Shown here piece by piece: positions 44,501 to 53,659 of a stretch of DNA of 64,000 bases. The notes beneath the pieces are model-generated. The model did not search any database, was not told the origin of the DNA, and saw nothing but the letters and a program-made list of their open reading frames with translations. Each line of letters starts with the position of its first letter. Positions within the stretch are counted from its first letter, which is position 1. A program made the position numbers and the translations under genes. Source of the stretch: Symsagittifera roscoffensis (taxonomy: Eukaryota > Xenacoelomorpha > Acoela > Convolutidae); contig NC_087063.1 of the NCBI RefSeq assembly GCF_963678635.1, forward strand, positions 49,985,220 to 50,049,219. Reading direction: 5' to 3'.

Positions 44501-47500
44501 TCCTTCTTTCGTGAACCTGGAACACTCCCCGGACTCTTGACCTAGTCCCAGGTGTTCAGTATCTTCCTTGAACGTCACTCTCTTTTTCCTAACCTTGGTC
44601 TGCTCCAGAATGTCTTCGGGGATTTTGTCAACTAGTGACCGCACGACATCTTTGCTGTCAGTGACGCTTCCTCTTGATGAGTCAGTATCGTTCACTGTCT
44701 CTTTTCTCCGAAGTATAGTGAATTCCGGTTTCTCTTGACCCTTCTCCTGGATCACGGGCTTATCATCTGATAGTCTCTCGAGCAACCTCATTAAGTCATC
44801 ATCTATCTGTGCAGTTCCTGCTTCCACCTGGTTAAGATCATAGCCTTTTGCCTTGAGCGTCTCCTTCACGATCTTCGACTTGAGTATAATCTCAATCGGA
44901 ATCCTCTTGCTCTTCCTCAAGATGGTCTTCTCTGGAGGCTCTTTAGGCAATTCAGGATGATCTTCTATCGGTTTGCCTGACTTGTCCAGCCATCTCGTGA
45001 GTGGAAGACTGTCGTACGTTTCCTTGTCCATGAATGAGAAGCCATCTTTGATTTCAGGTCTGTCTGCTTCTCTTTGCTCTTGTCTCTCATAGAACTCCGT
45101 CTTCTTACTCAAGCTGTCGGCATTCTGATGTTTATCTCGCGTTCTATGCTCAATTATCATGTTGTATCCGTCCAGGCGAACTATCCACCTCCCAATGTAA
45201 CTTTGGTCCATTGAGTACGTTTTCAGCCAGCTCAGTGCTCTGTTGTCGACTCGCAACTTGAATGGCTCACTGCCCAGGTATGCCCTGTATTTCTCGACAA
45301 AGGTAACCACCGCGAACATCTCAGCTTTCGGTGCTCCGTACTTCATTTCCGTGTCACTCAGGACTTTGCTCCCGTACGCTATTGGTCTCAAGACTGTCTT
45401 CCCATTCCATTCTTGTTCTTGGTGGAGAATCCCAGAAATCGCGACTACCGACGCATCCGTGTCCAGCACGTACATCCCTTTCTCAGTCGGCATACCCAGT
45501 ACTGGTGCCTCACATAGCTCTTTCTTTATCCTCTGGAATGACTCTTCTGCTGCGTTGTTCCACGTGAACTTCTTGCCCTTGTGTCTCATTAATTGTTGCA
45601 TCGGGTATACCTTGTCTGCATAGCCTTTGATGAACTCTCTATAATAGTTAGCGAAACCCAGGAAGCTCATCAACTGGTGCTCTGTCTTCGGTGATTTCCA
45701 GGTCAGGACTGCTTCCACGGCGTCCGTATCAGGTCTGATGCCGTGCTTGTCTACCATCCTGCCCAAGTATTTTATTGAGTCCTTGAGTATCTCGCACTTT
45801 GATGGTTTACACTTTAGCCCCGACCTCTTCATGCATGCAAACACTTCGTCTAGTCTCTCAATGTGGTCTTCCAGTGTTGGCGTCGCTATTACCACGTCAT
45901 CCACGTAGCACATTACCAGGTTGCCATACTTCTTCGTTACGCCTATCAGCGCGTGTGCCATCAACCGCTGAAACGTGGCTGTGGCATTGCAAAGTCCAAA
46001 CGGCATCCGTTTCCATTGAAACAGACCCAACTCGCAGGCAAACCCTGTCTTGTCCCTGTCCTGCTTCCTTAGTGGTACTTGCCAAAAGGCCGAGCCTAAA
46101 TCAAGAGTCGTATAAAATTTTGCATCACCTAACTTCGAGAGGCTCTCATCAATCCTAGGTATGGGATAGGCATCCTTCACCGTGACGGAGTTCAGGTATC
46201 GAAAGTCACAACAAAACCTCAACTGGTCGCCTTTCTTTTTGGCCATCACTACTCCACACGCCCACGGTGACTTGGATGGTTCTATCATGTCATACTCTAG
46301 TAACGTCTCGATCTCTTTTCTACACGCGTCCGATTTGTGTGGGGTCATGCGCCTCGCCCCCTCCCTGTGTGGTACCGCGTTTTCCTCAAGTTCTATTTCA
46401 TGCTCAACGAAATTGCAACACCCGATATCCGCCTTATGCCTCGAAAAAACTTCCTCGTTCCGCTCTAGTACGTCCTTGATGGCTTCGAGCTGTTCATCTT
46501 TCAGTTTGCCCCTCAAATGTTCAATCTCCGGCAGAACCGGTTTTTCATTTTGCATTTCATCTAGTGTGGGTCGCTCTGGAAAGTTCGAACAGCTCGAAAG
46601 ACCATCATCCGTTTCTGACTTAAGTGATTTAATAAGACCTGAAGAATCTTTTATTTTCTGCAATCGTCTCAAGATACAAATTTTGTCCCTGTGATTGGGA
46701 CAATCAACAACTTCATTTTGTTTTGAGTTCTCAATTGTTTCATATCGAGTTTTAACCGGTAAAGCATATCCCAGTTTCCTCCCTCTCTGTATCGTGATCG
46801 GTATATCAAGGGTATTCAACAAGACACTGACGCAGAGGCCGCTCTTCGTTATCGAAAATGATCTTCCTAAAACAGCAGCACTTTGACTATTAGGATTCGG
46901 AACTATGCACACTTGCTTGTTGTCACTTAGTTCATTGTAATTTTTCATCCTCAAACTTACGATTGCCGCTTCATTAGCTTTTAGCCTCACCCTCCTACTC
47001 AAGAATACCGGTGCTTTGTTTTCATTTGCCATTATTAAATTTACCGGTTTGACTGCGTACCTCCTATCCGGGTTCCGTATCCTGAACATTGCGTTATTTA
47101 GATCAATCGTTACGTCGAAATTCCTGATGAAGTCTCTGCCCAAAATGAATTGGTCAGATTCATCTAGGTTTTCTACCACGATGAAGCTCATCCACAGGTT
47201 ACGTTCCCCCAAATTGAGGGCTATTATCGGCGTCCTGCCCAGCACCCGTAGGGCCCCTTTGTTTGCAGCTGACAGCCGTATTCTCGAGTCTATCAAGTCA
47301 CCTTTGTCAAAGCCCATCTTCTCCCAAGTTTCGATTGGTATAACGCTCAAGACTGCTCCCGTGTCAAGCAACCCACGCAACTGAGTCTTTTTGCCACTTA
47401 TATCCAGCACGTGCCCTGTCACATCCGCCTCCGTCCCGATGTGCATTGCATCTTCCTCAAGCATGGCGCAGTGTCCAATCGATCTCACTTTCAATTCTTC

Positions 47501-50323
47501 TTTCCCTACGTAGATTTGTCCAATTAGGTCTTCGTCACATGTTATCATCGTCTTGGTATAGATGTTAATCCCATCTATATTTAGCATCACCTCGTGTGGA
47601 CCGTAAGCTTCAGTATATCTGCTATCAACACGTACCGACTTGCTGCCCCCTCTCATGAGTAGTGCTCTCAGTGCTCTAGAAGTCGTTTGTGGGCTTATAC
47701 CACTCAAATAGTCTGCATACACGTCAATGTGCATTACCGTCTGGTCGCTCGGCTCGCTCAAGTTTCTGGTTACCTCGTGGCCGCCCACTGTGATTATCGA
47801 CATTATCCTTGCCCCGATTTTCGATATGCCAAAAGGTTTACCTGTCACCATTTTCACAGTATTGCAATTCCCGGTCTTTGTTGAGCCTGGTATAGCCTCT
47901 GGTATTTGTTTCGATCCGGTTAATGCTTCGTTAAAATTCTGTCTTTCTATCTCCAGCTTTAGTCGTTGCTCTATTTCTTTCGCAGCCAGATCCTGTTTCA
48001 CTTTGGCAATTGCTTCCGTCGCCGCTTTCTCATAATTTATCTCTAGAGAGTTCCCTGCCGCGGATTCTATGGCATCATTAACATATGATACAGCTTTCAC
48101 TGTCTTCGTCGGCAATTCCGTGCTTGGTGCTCCTAAGTTCCTCGATTCAAATTCGTTTTGCCTGTTCCGCTGATTCTGCACCGCCGCTAATGCCAACTTA
48201 TGTTTAGGGTGACTCTGGTCCTTGACCGCTTCCCAGAACAAGGGACAATCCATTCGGAAGTGCCCCTCCTGGTTACAGAAGAAGCATCTTGCGCCTATCT
48301 TGATGATTAAGCCACTGTAGTACTCGTGTTCCTCCATCTGGCTCATGTCCTCCTCATCTGGTGCATATCCTAGACTCTTCATGCCTTGTTTGTATGTTGT
48401 GCAGTCAGCCACGTGGTGATCCGCCGACCCGCAGTTCGCGCATGATCTGCGCTTGTCCATGTCATCTCTAGGTTTGTACCATGACGACCTCTGCGGTTGA
48501 CTTCCCCCTTGCGTGTTCCTGTTTTCTGAATACGAGTATTTCTTGGGTTTCATCAGCATGTATTCCCTTGATTTCTGTCTCATTTCTTCTGGGGTTGGTG
48601 CGCTGTCTTTCGACAATGTGTAGTATGTTGCTAACATTGTCCTTAAGTCGTCACTTTTTACCCCATCAATGAACTTCGAGGCAATGCTAAAGTTTCTTCT
48701 GTTTGTCGACTCCTCTGGGTCACTCCTTCTTCTCAAGCTATCGAGATCATCTAGGAACCGATCTATTGACTCGTCGTCCCTCTGCCTTCTCTTTTCAAAT
48801 CGCATCATCGCTTGGTGACCCTTCATGCCTGACCCGAATCGATTCAGCAATATCTCGAAGATCTTGTCCGCGGTATCGCGTTCTTCTTCTTTCTTCGCAA
48901 CCACGCATTTTAATGCTGTGCCTTCTAAATTGCTGAGTATGGCTGTGCATGCTTGTCTTTCATCGTTCAAGTTGTCTTGCTCTAGATGTAATCTCATCAC
49001 TTCAACCCACGTGTCAATGCATCCATCTGAGTCGTCTTTGAATTCTTTTGGCTTCTTGAATGTTTTTCTTGATTTCCCATCTCTCCTATCGCTCGAGTTA
49101 GTGTTCCTCGTGGCGAAGGCCTCTAGAGTCCTGTTCATCATCTCCCAAGTGTTTGCCCATGTCATAGCATCCGGACCTGCGTTGCTGTTAGCTGTTGAGT
49201 CCCCCGGACCAGTCGTTGTACTTGACATTCCATTCTTCATGATTGTTTTAGCAGCTGTTGGTGCTATGCTCACCGTATCCCGGGTTAAGGGCAACGGTGT
49301 CGATTGCCTTTTGTTCCTTTGTGGTTCCACAAAGTCAACTCTGGTGCCTTGCGTGCGATCCGCTGCCGGTCTTTCTTGTGAGGTAGAATTACTCAAGATT
49401 GCATCCAATTTCGCCTGTATTGCACACGAACTCTCGGCCTGATTTTTGCTCATTGTGTCCATTCTCTTTTCCAGGCTACCTAATTGGCTGTTGACATCAT
49501 CATATCGGTTTCTTAACTGTTGCAAATCTTTTTTGATGTTCTTATCTCGTTCTTCATTGGTGGTTTCTACATTATCTGACATCTCCTTGAGTCTCTCTTC
49601 TGTTGCCTTGGCCAGGTTAAAATAACTATCCAGATACTCGTTTTTGTTGTATCTTAATTCTTTTCTTATCACTTCTCTGTCCTCTTCGCTGTGCTTCAGC
49701 TTTTTGTCGATCTGATTCAGTTTCGCCATCAAGTCACCTAGCTCAAGAGTAGCCTCTTCATGGTCAGCCGTCGGTTTTTCTTCGGCCGTCGCTTCTGCTC
49801 TAGTTTGTTCCTCTCTCGGATTGGCTTCTGTCGTCTTCGTGCTCACTGTTCCAAATGTTCGTGCTCTTTCAGCTTTTGGTTCTTCAGTCACGTTCTCTTT
49901 CGTTTTTATTCCGACCATCATCGCCAACCTTTCTGTAAAAGATGTCTTTTTTACTTGAGAGTCTTCTTTCACCGTTTCTTCGGTGTTGCCTATTGCATCT
50001 TCCACGTTGTCTATTGGTGAGAATTCTATGGGTTTCGAGTTTGGTTCTTCTGCATTGGGCATTGGAGTTGACTCCGTCGCTATTTTCCTTGTTTCATCAA
50101 CACTTTGATCAGGTGTCTCTAGATCAATCTCGATGGCGGGTTCTACTCGTTCCCCTTCCATGCCCTCTCTTGCTCTCTCCGTTGTACTCCTTGTGCTGAC
50201 CATATTAACTGAAAAGCTCTTCTTTGTTATCTTCGGACCCATTGATGTTGTTTTGCGTAGCGACGAATTATACTTTGCTTCGGTAGGTCTTTTTTCAGCT
50301 ACCGGTACCCTGCTCCGCCTCAT
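41528..50323 (-). CDS. gag-pol: Gag-Pol polyprotein of the giant Ty3/gypsy element
   Basis: 2931 residues from ATG at 50323 in one uninterrupted frame. Approximate order: disordered N-terminus; coiled coil 190-320; capsid-like domain 420-590; two CCHC knuckles near 627 and 677; aspartic protease LLDTGA near 986; reverse transcriptase 1320-1520 with YVDD near 1471; RNase H near 1610-1740 (VLDTDAS); a long acidic linker; integrase zinc finger H-H-C-C near 2140-2200; integrase core Asp near 2228, Asp near 2286, Glu near 2319; GPF module near 2464; acidic linker; and a macro-like domain at about 2775-2930. Catalytic motifs are all present, so it could be active. The single frame without a Gag/Pol frameshift and the ~450-residue C-terminal extension are unusual. 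Copies at 45.9 kb show the RT signature clearly. Confidence 0.95.
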   Translation of the reverse strand: MRRSRVPVAEKRPTEAKYNSSLRKTTSMGPKITKKSFSVNMVSTRSTTERAREGMEGERVEPAIEIDLETPDQSVDETRKIATESTPMPNAEEPNSKPIEFSPIDNVEDAIGNTEETVKEDSQVKKTSFTERLAMMVGIKTKENVTEEPKAERARTFGTVSTKTTEANPREEQTRAEATAEEKPTADHEEATLELGDLMAKLNQIDKKLKHSEEDREVIRKELRYNKNEYLDSYFNLAKATEERLKEMSDNVETTNEERDKNIKKDLQQLRNRYDDVNSQLGSLEKRMDTMSKNQAESSCAIQAKLDAILSNSTSQERPAADRTQGTRVDFVEPQRNKRQSTPLPLTRDTVSIAPTAAKTIMKNGMSSTTTGPGDSTANSNAGPDAMTWANTWEMMNRTLEAFATRNTNSSDRRDGKSRKTFKKPKEFKDDSDGCIDTWVEVMRLHLEQDNLNDERQACTAILSNLEGTALKCVVAKKEEERDTADKIFEILLNRFGSGMKGHQAMMRFEKRRQRDDESIDRFLDDLDSLRRRSDPEESTNRRNFSIASKFIDGVKSDDLRTMLATYYTLSKDSAPTPEEMRQKSREYMLMKPKKYSYSENRNTQGGSQPQRSSWYKPRDDMDKRRSCANCGSADHHVADCTTYKQGMKSLGYAPDEEDMSQMEEHEYYSGLIIKIGARCFFCNQEGHFRMDCPLFWEAVKDQSHPKHKLALAAVQNQRNRQNEFESRNLGAPSTELPTKTVKAVSYVNDAIESAAGNSLEINYEKAATEAIAKVKQDLAAKEIEQRLKLEIERQNFNEALTGSKQIPEAIPGSTKTGNCNTVKMVTGKPFGISKIGARIMSIITVGGHEVTRNLSEPSDQTVMHIDVYADYLSGISPQTTSRALRALLMRGGSKSVRVDSRYTEAYGPHEVMLNIDGINIYTKTMITCDEDLIGQIYVGKEELKVRSIGHCAMLEEDAMHIGTEADVTGHVLDISGKKTQLRGLLDTGAVLSVIPIETWEKMGFDKGDLIDSRIRLSAANKGALRVLGRTPIIALNLGERNLWMSFIVVENLDESDQFILGRDFIRNFDVTIDLNNAMFRIRNPDRRYAVKPVNLIMANENKAPVFLSRRVRLKANEAAIVSLRMKNYNELSDNKQVCIVPNPNSQSAAVLGRSFSITKSGLCVSVLLNTLDIPITIQRGRKLGYALPVKTRYETIENSKQNEVVDCPNHRDKICILRRLQKIKDSSGLIKSLKSETDDGLSSCSNFPERPTLDEMQNEKPVLPEIEHLRGKLKDEQLEAIKDVLERNEEVFSRHKADIGCCNFVEHEIELEENAVPHREGARRMTPHKSDACRKEIETLLEYDMIEPSKSPWACGVVMAKKKGDQLRFCCDFRYLNSVTVKDAYPIPRIDESLSKLGDAKFYTTLDLGSAFWQVPLRKQDRDKTGFACELGLFQWKRMPFGLCNATATFQRLMAHALIGVTKKYGNLVMCYVDDVVIATPTLEDHIERLDEVFACMKRSGLKCKPSKCEILKDSIKYLGRMVDKHGIRPDTDAVEAVLTWKSPKTEHQLMSFLGFANYYREFIKGYADKVYPMQQLMRHKGKKFTWNNAAEESFQRIKKELCEAPVLGMPTEKGMYVLDTDASVVAISGILHQEQEWNGKTVLRPIAYGSKVLSDTEMKYGAPKAEMFAVVTFVEKYRAYLGSEPFKLRVDNRALSWLKTYSMDQSYIGRWIVRLDGYNMIIEHRTRDKHQNADSLSKKTEFYERQEQREADRPEIKDGFSFMDKETYDSLPLTRWLDKSGKPIEDHPELPKEPPEKTILRKSKRIPIEIILKSKIVKETLKAKGYDLNQVEAGTAQIDDDLMRLLERLSDDKPVIQEKGQEKPEFTILRRKETVNDTDSSRGSVTDSKDVVRSLVDKIPEDILEQTKVRKKRVTFKEDTEHLGLGQESGECSRFTKEGTGEGKLSGEREGWDEDSDESSENQDSLCMILAEEKTRHHDRELQTDPSSGTYNMDIQEMRGGEELEKMAVARKPFRELSCNSNIRTNLVPEDDMKIVKRMICVKLSDDIHNPGEMNGQIMALKEHVKARYRLSDLIRAQKNDKMTSNLSKWIQSGVKEKGELEEDSYKILSQFYKEKKDLLYHTAEGVVACKRRDEEKILHKHNLIILPQLYQTEVLFRSHDQMGHQGIDKVQQRILHRFDWPGMRKACERWVNACLACLQVKDPRKMKFPLKSVESSEFNEVVQIDHQKICMAESGYNQILVIIDHFTKLAEAVPCQTASAEETCDHLITHWISRYGCPMTFQSDNGKAFVGALTKELMKRSHIAQAHSTTYHPQTNGLVERQNRTLVNMLRVYCSRYMTDWDKYLPQVVGAYNSTQHSTTGISPFMMLTGRERAMPLTFFYPEYEGKRTSPQAYVKEAIKRQQELNELCRRNTAQAQMRQRRKYDEKILRAKPYEVGQYVWVFQNVIPPKGTKKLLKKWRGPFMITEVHQQGRFYRLSTGRAAHYENLKPHVPSPEDWCIPKDMEGLEYLVVEPACEVNEKGTREKNDGNENLSLDDNEKIGVESDAGSFVEEDWNDPEQDEVPKWMEPDRTTPPETRTGNRKRTGMRYNRYGDDFLIDKIQPDKLGEELLKAGELEAGEEWQVIDDGGHYPQDDYSTPEVETDLEQSEIERRENTNLRILEWMRDVKDESREGQSIQQVDVSAANYMKTEDPLFGWTATDRPLRVPQDNSNPTTSTGTSINIFVRGVGVGLTHTENLMIKKLKEVRETSELELEEEEPEPTIGRNFKTKFEIPNEYSENIMITDSDFILSNRTSVICITADMSFKSRLEADFKREYQNVEFLFRQRPGLGGMAALPPSVAQVPGKYLCFLVTRVNDRNTIDPEHVILALTRLRDFMIERGITEVSMPVYDPNRGKLSPRELYAILHVVFAETEIMVYLHKKYYLSIA

Positions 50324-50615
50324 TATTTCTATTTACAATTGCTCTTATTTACAATTTTACTATATACACAATCCTATTCTAAGAATAAAATCTTTCGAGA
50401 GGAAAAAAAAATTTCTTAAAAAAAAAAAAATATATACAACGTGGTGAAAACCTTGTTTCAGTTCTCTTTATTAACTTTTCGAGAAACTTTCCTTATTTGT
50501 GGTCTCAACCGTACCTGGTTCCAATTAGTCTTGTTCTACCTTAATTCTGTCTTAAAACACCTCTTGTAATTTTACTTCAATTTTTATACTGTCCCAAGAC
50601 TTCCAATTGCCGTCC
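50324..50615 (-). other. Leader immediately upstream of Gag-Pol
   Basis: AT-rich, with A/T homopolymers near 50400-50435. No start codon context beyond the ATG and no ORF. Confidence 0.4.
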
Positions 50616-51200
50616 CTACTCTTCTTTGTACCGTCCCAGGCTTCTTTCTCCTGTCCCAAGACTGTTCGGTACCGTCCCAGTACTTTCCGGCCGTGTCCCA
50701 AGACTCTTGTCCAAGACTACTGTCCCAAGGCTAGTGTCCCAAGACTACTGTTCCAAGATTAGTGTCCCAAGACTAGTGTCCCAAGACTACTGTCCCAAGA
50801 CTAGTGTCCCAAGACCCTGTCCCAAGACCCTGTCCCAAGACCCTGTCCCAAGACCCTCTCCCAAGACCCTTGTCCCAGGACCCTGTCCCAAGACCTTGTC
50901 CCAAGACCCTGTCCCAAGACCTTGTCCCAAGACCCTGTCCCAAGACCTTGTCCCAAGACCCTGTCCCAAGACCCTGTCCCAAGACCCTTGTCCCAGGACC
51001 TTGTCCCAAGACCCCGTCCCAAGACCTTGTCCCAAGACCTTGTCCCAAGACCTTGCCCAAGACCCTGTCCCAAGACCCTTGTCCCAAGACCCTGTCCCAA
51101 GACCCTGTCCCAAGACCACTGTCCCAAGACTGTACTGTCCCAAGACTGTCCCCAGACTGCTCTGTCCTAAGACTTCTTCGGCACTGTCCCAAGACTGTTG
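50616..51200 (-). repeat. GTCTTGGGACA minisatellite in the leader of the giant element
   Basis: About 45-50 copies of an 11-13 bp unit, minus strand (G)GTCTTGGGACAG, plus strand CTGTCCCAAGACC. The centre (50810-51110) is very regular, with variants CCTTG, CCCTG and ACTGT between units; the edges are degenerate. Gly/Leu/Trp/Asp frames across it are by-products of the repeat. It lies in the untranslated leader, so it would be present in genomic RNA. Confidence 0.95.
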
Positions 51201-52067
51201 ACAAGTGTCTGGGTGGTGGGACTTCTTTCCTCTTCGTTATGGGGACTTCTTGATTCGCCGTACCTTGTACCACCACTCAAGCTCTAGTAAAATTTTCCCA
51301 AAATCCTCTCTTAAAAACCAAATGCTGACCCCCCTTTTTCTTATTTCTCTTTTTGGCTACCTCTATTTCAATGTTCCAAGTAACTTGAGACCAAAACCTG
51401 TGCGCAGGTATCTTGTGATCACCTGTTCGTACAAAATTTTAACACAAATCCTCACCAAAATGCAACAAAAATCTAAGCAAGAAAAAGTAATAAAAACAGA
51501 AAGATGAGCCCACCTAAAATTCAAAGGTGACAAATGTCTACCTTCTATCGAAAAAAATGTCTTGTACCTAATTGCCACGCGTTTCCTTCCCCCCTGCTAG
51601 CGATCTTATGGGGTATCACAAAAACTGTGTATGTCCGTTCCCCCCTACCGATCCGACCAGGGTACCTACCTTAACCTAATTCCAACTTTGGATATGCGCT
51701 TCCTATGACCAACGCGTGTAAATGACTAATGTAACTAAATCAACGATGCCGACTAATTAGTTACTCTAATTTCCCCCTTTTTACAATTTACAACCGCCAA
51801 CCTCTAACTTAACCAGCCCCCTTCTAACCTCCCCCCTTTTTAGCCCCCCTTCTTAAGCCTAAAATTACCTTAAGCGCCGGGTGCTAAACCTCTCAAGAGA
51901 AAACCGTAGACCTGTCTCCAGGCCTGCTCAAGTAAAAACGTTCCTCAAAACCGGGGGATGTTGCTTATCCTATTTTACACTTATCTCCTATAATGTAATG
52001 TGGATTTTAACGATACCCGTTCTGCCCAACTTGAGAACTCGAGAATTGCCAAATCCTTCTTGGCTGC
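51201..52067 (-). other. Middle part of the 5' leader of the giant element
   Basis: C-rich on the + strand (stretches such as CCCCCCTTTTTAG), without a supported ORF. Several CTTGAG hexamers occur on the element strand. Confidence 0.4.
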
Positions 52068-52255
52068 TTTCCCACTCGACTGGTCACCTGTTCCAGTCCA
52101 GTCTCCTATTGGTTCAGCTCAAGTGTCCCTGAACCACTTTCCCACTCGGCTGGTCACCTCTTCCAGTCAAGTCTCCTATTGGTTCAGCTCAAGTGTCCCT
52201 GAACCACTTTCCCACTCGGCTGGTCACCTCTTCCAGTGAAGACTCCTATTGGTCC
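52068..52255 (-). repeat. 70-bp tandem repeat, 2.7 copies, in the leader
   Basis: Units start at 52068, 52138 and 52208 with TTTCCCACTCG(A/G)CTGGTCACC. The first two are complete, the third is truncated near 52255. Copies 2 and 3 are closest. Each includes GGTTCAGCTCAAG. Stable hairpins or protein-binding sites in the leader RNA are possible. Confidence 0.9.
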
Positions 52256-52722
52256 AGCTAAGTTCCAAGCTATCTGAAAACCCTTGACAACGCCCCACAC
52301 TCGGGCACTTTATTCAGTTTACTGGTTTAAATTGCTAGGTTCATCGAAACGATCGAACTTGTAAAACAGTATGGGTATACTATTTAATTAATATAAAGGT
52401 TTGATCCAACTAATCTGGTGTCAAAGTCACTGTCTTTTTTCGTTTTATGGTTTTTGTTCCTTTTTCTATTCTTTTTTGGTTTTTGTTTTGCTTTTTGTCT
52501 TTTTGCTCGTGTTTTTGTCCCCCTAGTTGCCCCCCTTTACTCGGTTAGCTAAGCCTCGTTCGGAGAGCGTACCAGGAAGTTTTCTTGAGTTTTCGTAAAA
52601 AGCTATCACGGTACAACCGGAAGGTTTGCACGTTCCTGTCGAACCGTACCGCCGGTACTCTAGAATGGGCATTCAGCCCGAAGCTGTCTCAAGTGGGTTC
52701 GACTCCGTAGTCTTGATGTCGT

Positions 52723-52740
52723 AAACACCCAGGAGCGCCA
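52723..52740 (-). promoter_or_regulatory. Candidate primer-binding site
   Basis: 11 nt inside the 5' LTR edge the element strand reads TGGCGCTCCTGGGTGTTT. LTR-element primer sites begin with TGG, complementary to the CCA end of a tRNA. I could not match the rest to a particular tRNA, so the primer is unknown. A mismatch to all tRNAs of the host would count against it. Confidence 0.5.
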
Positions 52741-52751
52741 TAAAAACACTA

Positions 52752-53659
52752 TGTAACATTCGTCTACTGCAGTCACACATGAGGCTTAAGAAAAATAGGC
52801 CCTATAACCACTGGCTCAAGGGTCAGGGACACCATCTCTTGTGTTTTTCTACCTCAAGAACTGTCGGAGCCAGTTCGGTTCGTTTGTGACATGAGACTAC
52901 GACCCGTTACAGCTTAAAGGCTACTACTAAAATATCCCCCCACTCTAGAATTAGAAACGTCCCCATACTTAGTTCTCTAGATACCCAAAATACATGAACG
53001 CCGTTAAAAACCGGGTTGGAACAATCCGTTAAGTTACTTTTTATTAGACAGTGGAACTTTGATCCATTTCAGATGGATCAACCTAAAACTCGGCTTACCT
53101 CAACATAACAATTATAAAACACACTCTAGAAATTTAAATTAGGTACTCACATCGTAGCACGCTCAAGAAAGGGAAGTACTTCAGTCGGTAATCAACTCGA
53201 GAATTAAATAATGTAACTAAATGAGTTTTAATGTTTATCAGTTTCAATGACAAGGACAAGTTTTAACTCTAGGATATAGTTTCTCGTGAACCATTGGGAC
53301 ACTCAAGCTGTCCACCTTTCCACCGAAGGTTCACTCTAGTCCAGTTCAAATAATAATCCAATCGAGTAATGACAATCCAGTTCTCGGGAATACGCTTGTC
53401 TCTGTTTCAGATGGGACAGCTCTACTCTTGTTCTATTGTGACAGAAATTGCGAATAGCAATTTCCCACCGTTTTATTTAGCAACTTTCCCGCGATTGTTA
53501 CTCGATTGTTCTGACTTCTCTTTTCTGATTTTCAGTTATCGCGAGAAAATCGTGCATGACAGGTTCCATTCGAAATTTTGAAAAATTAAATTTCACTCCA
53601 AAATCAAGTGTTTTTTGCTTCTCTCAAGGTCAAACTTCCGAATATGACCGACTGGCACA
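52752..53659 (-). repeat. 5' LTR of the giant element
   Basis: 908 bp; differs from the 3' LTR at five positions that I could find and shows no indels. TATA-like element at about 53110-53119 and AATAAA at 53040-53045 on the minus strand. It starts transcription toward lower coordinates. Confidence 0.95.

Larger units (their letters stand above)
30794..53659 (-). mobile_element. Giant Ty3/gypsy-type LTR retrotransposon, 22,866 bp
   Basis: Two colinear 908-bp LTRs (TG...CA) bound an internal region of about 21.05 kb on the minus strand. Order: 5' LTR, ~2.4-kb leader with two repeat arrays, Gag-Pol (2931 residues), ~520-nt spacer, a 189-residue ORF overlapping a >1671-residue ORF with SGNH hydrolase signatures, a 1094-residue ORF, ~430-nt 3' region, 3' LTR. 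I counted five LTR mismatches (about 99.4% identity), and the long ORFs lack stops, so insertion is recent. It interrupts LINE A. Flanks share only GAT, shorter than the 4-6 bp usual for Ty3/gypsy. Known giant elements of this order are plant Ogre and planarian Burro; relation to them is untested. Confidence 0.93.

Noticed and set aside
50810-51110. Regular GTCCCAAGACC spacing resembling a CRISPR array
   Set aside because: There are no unique spacers of constant length, the unit is only 11-13 bp, and the setting is a eukaryotic LTR element leader.
50773-51276. Gly/Leu/Trp/Asp-rich and Pro/Ser-rich open frames across the leader minisatellite
   Set aside because: They exist in several frames on both strands because the repeat contains no stop codons. 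They are not genes.
52680-52740. tRNA-like 3' half near the primer site (GGTTCGACTCC and a terminal CCA)
   Set aside because: The T stem does not pair and no D or anticodon arm is present. The CCA is better explained as the complement of the primer-binding site.
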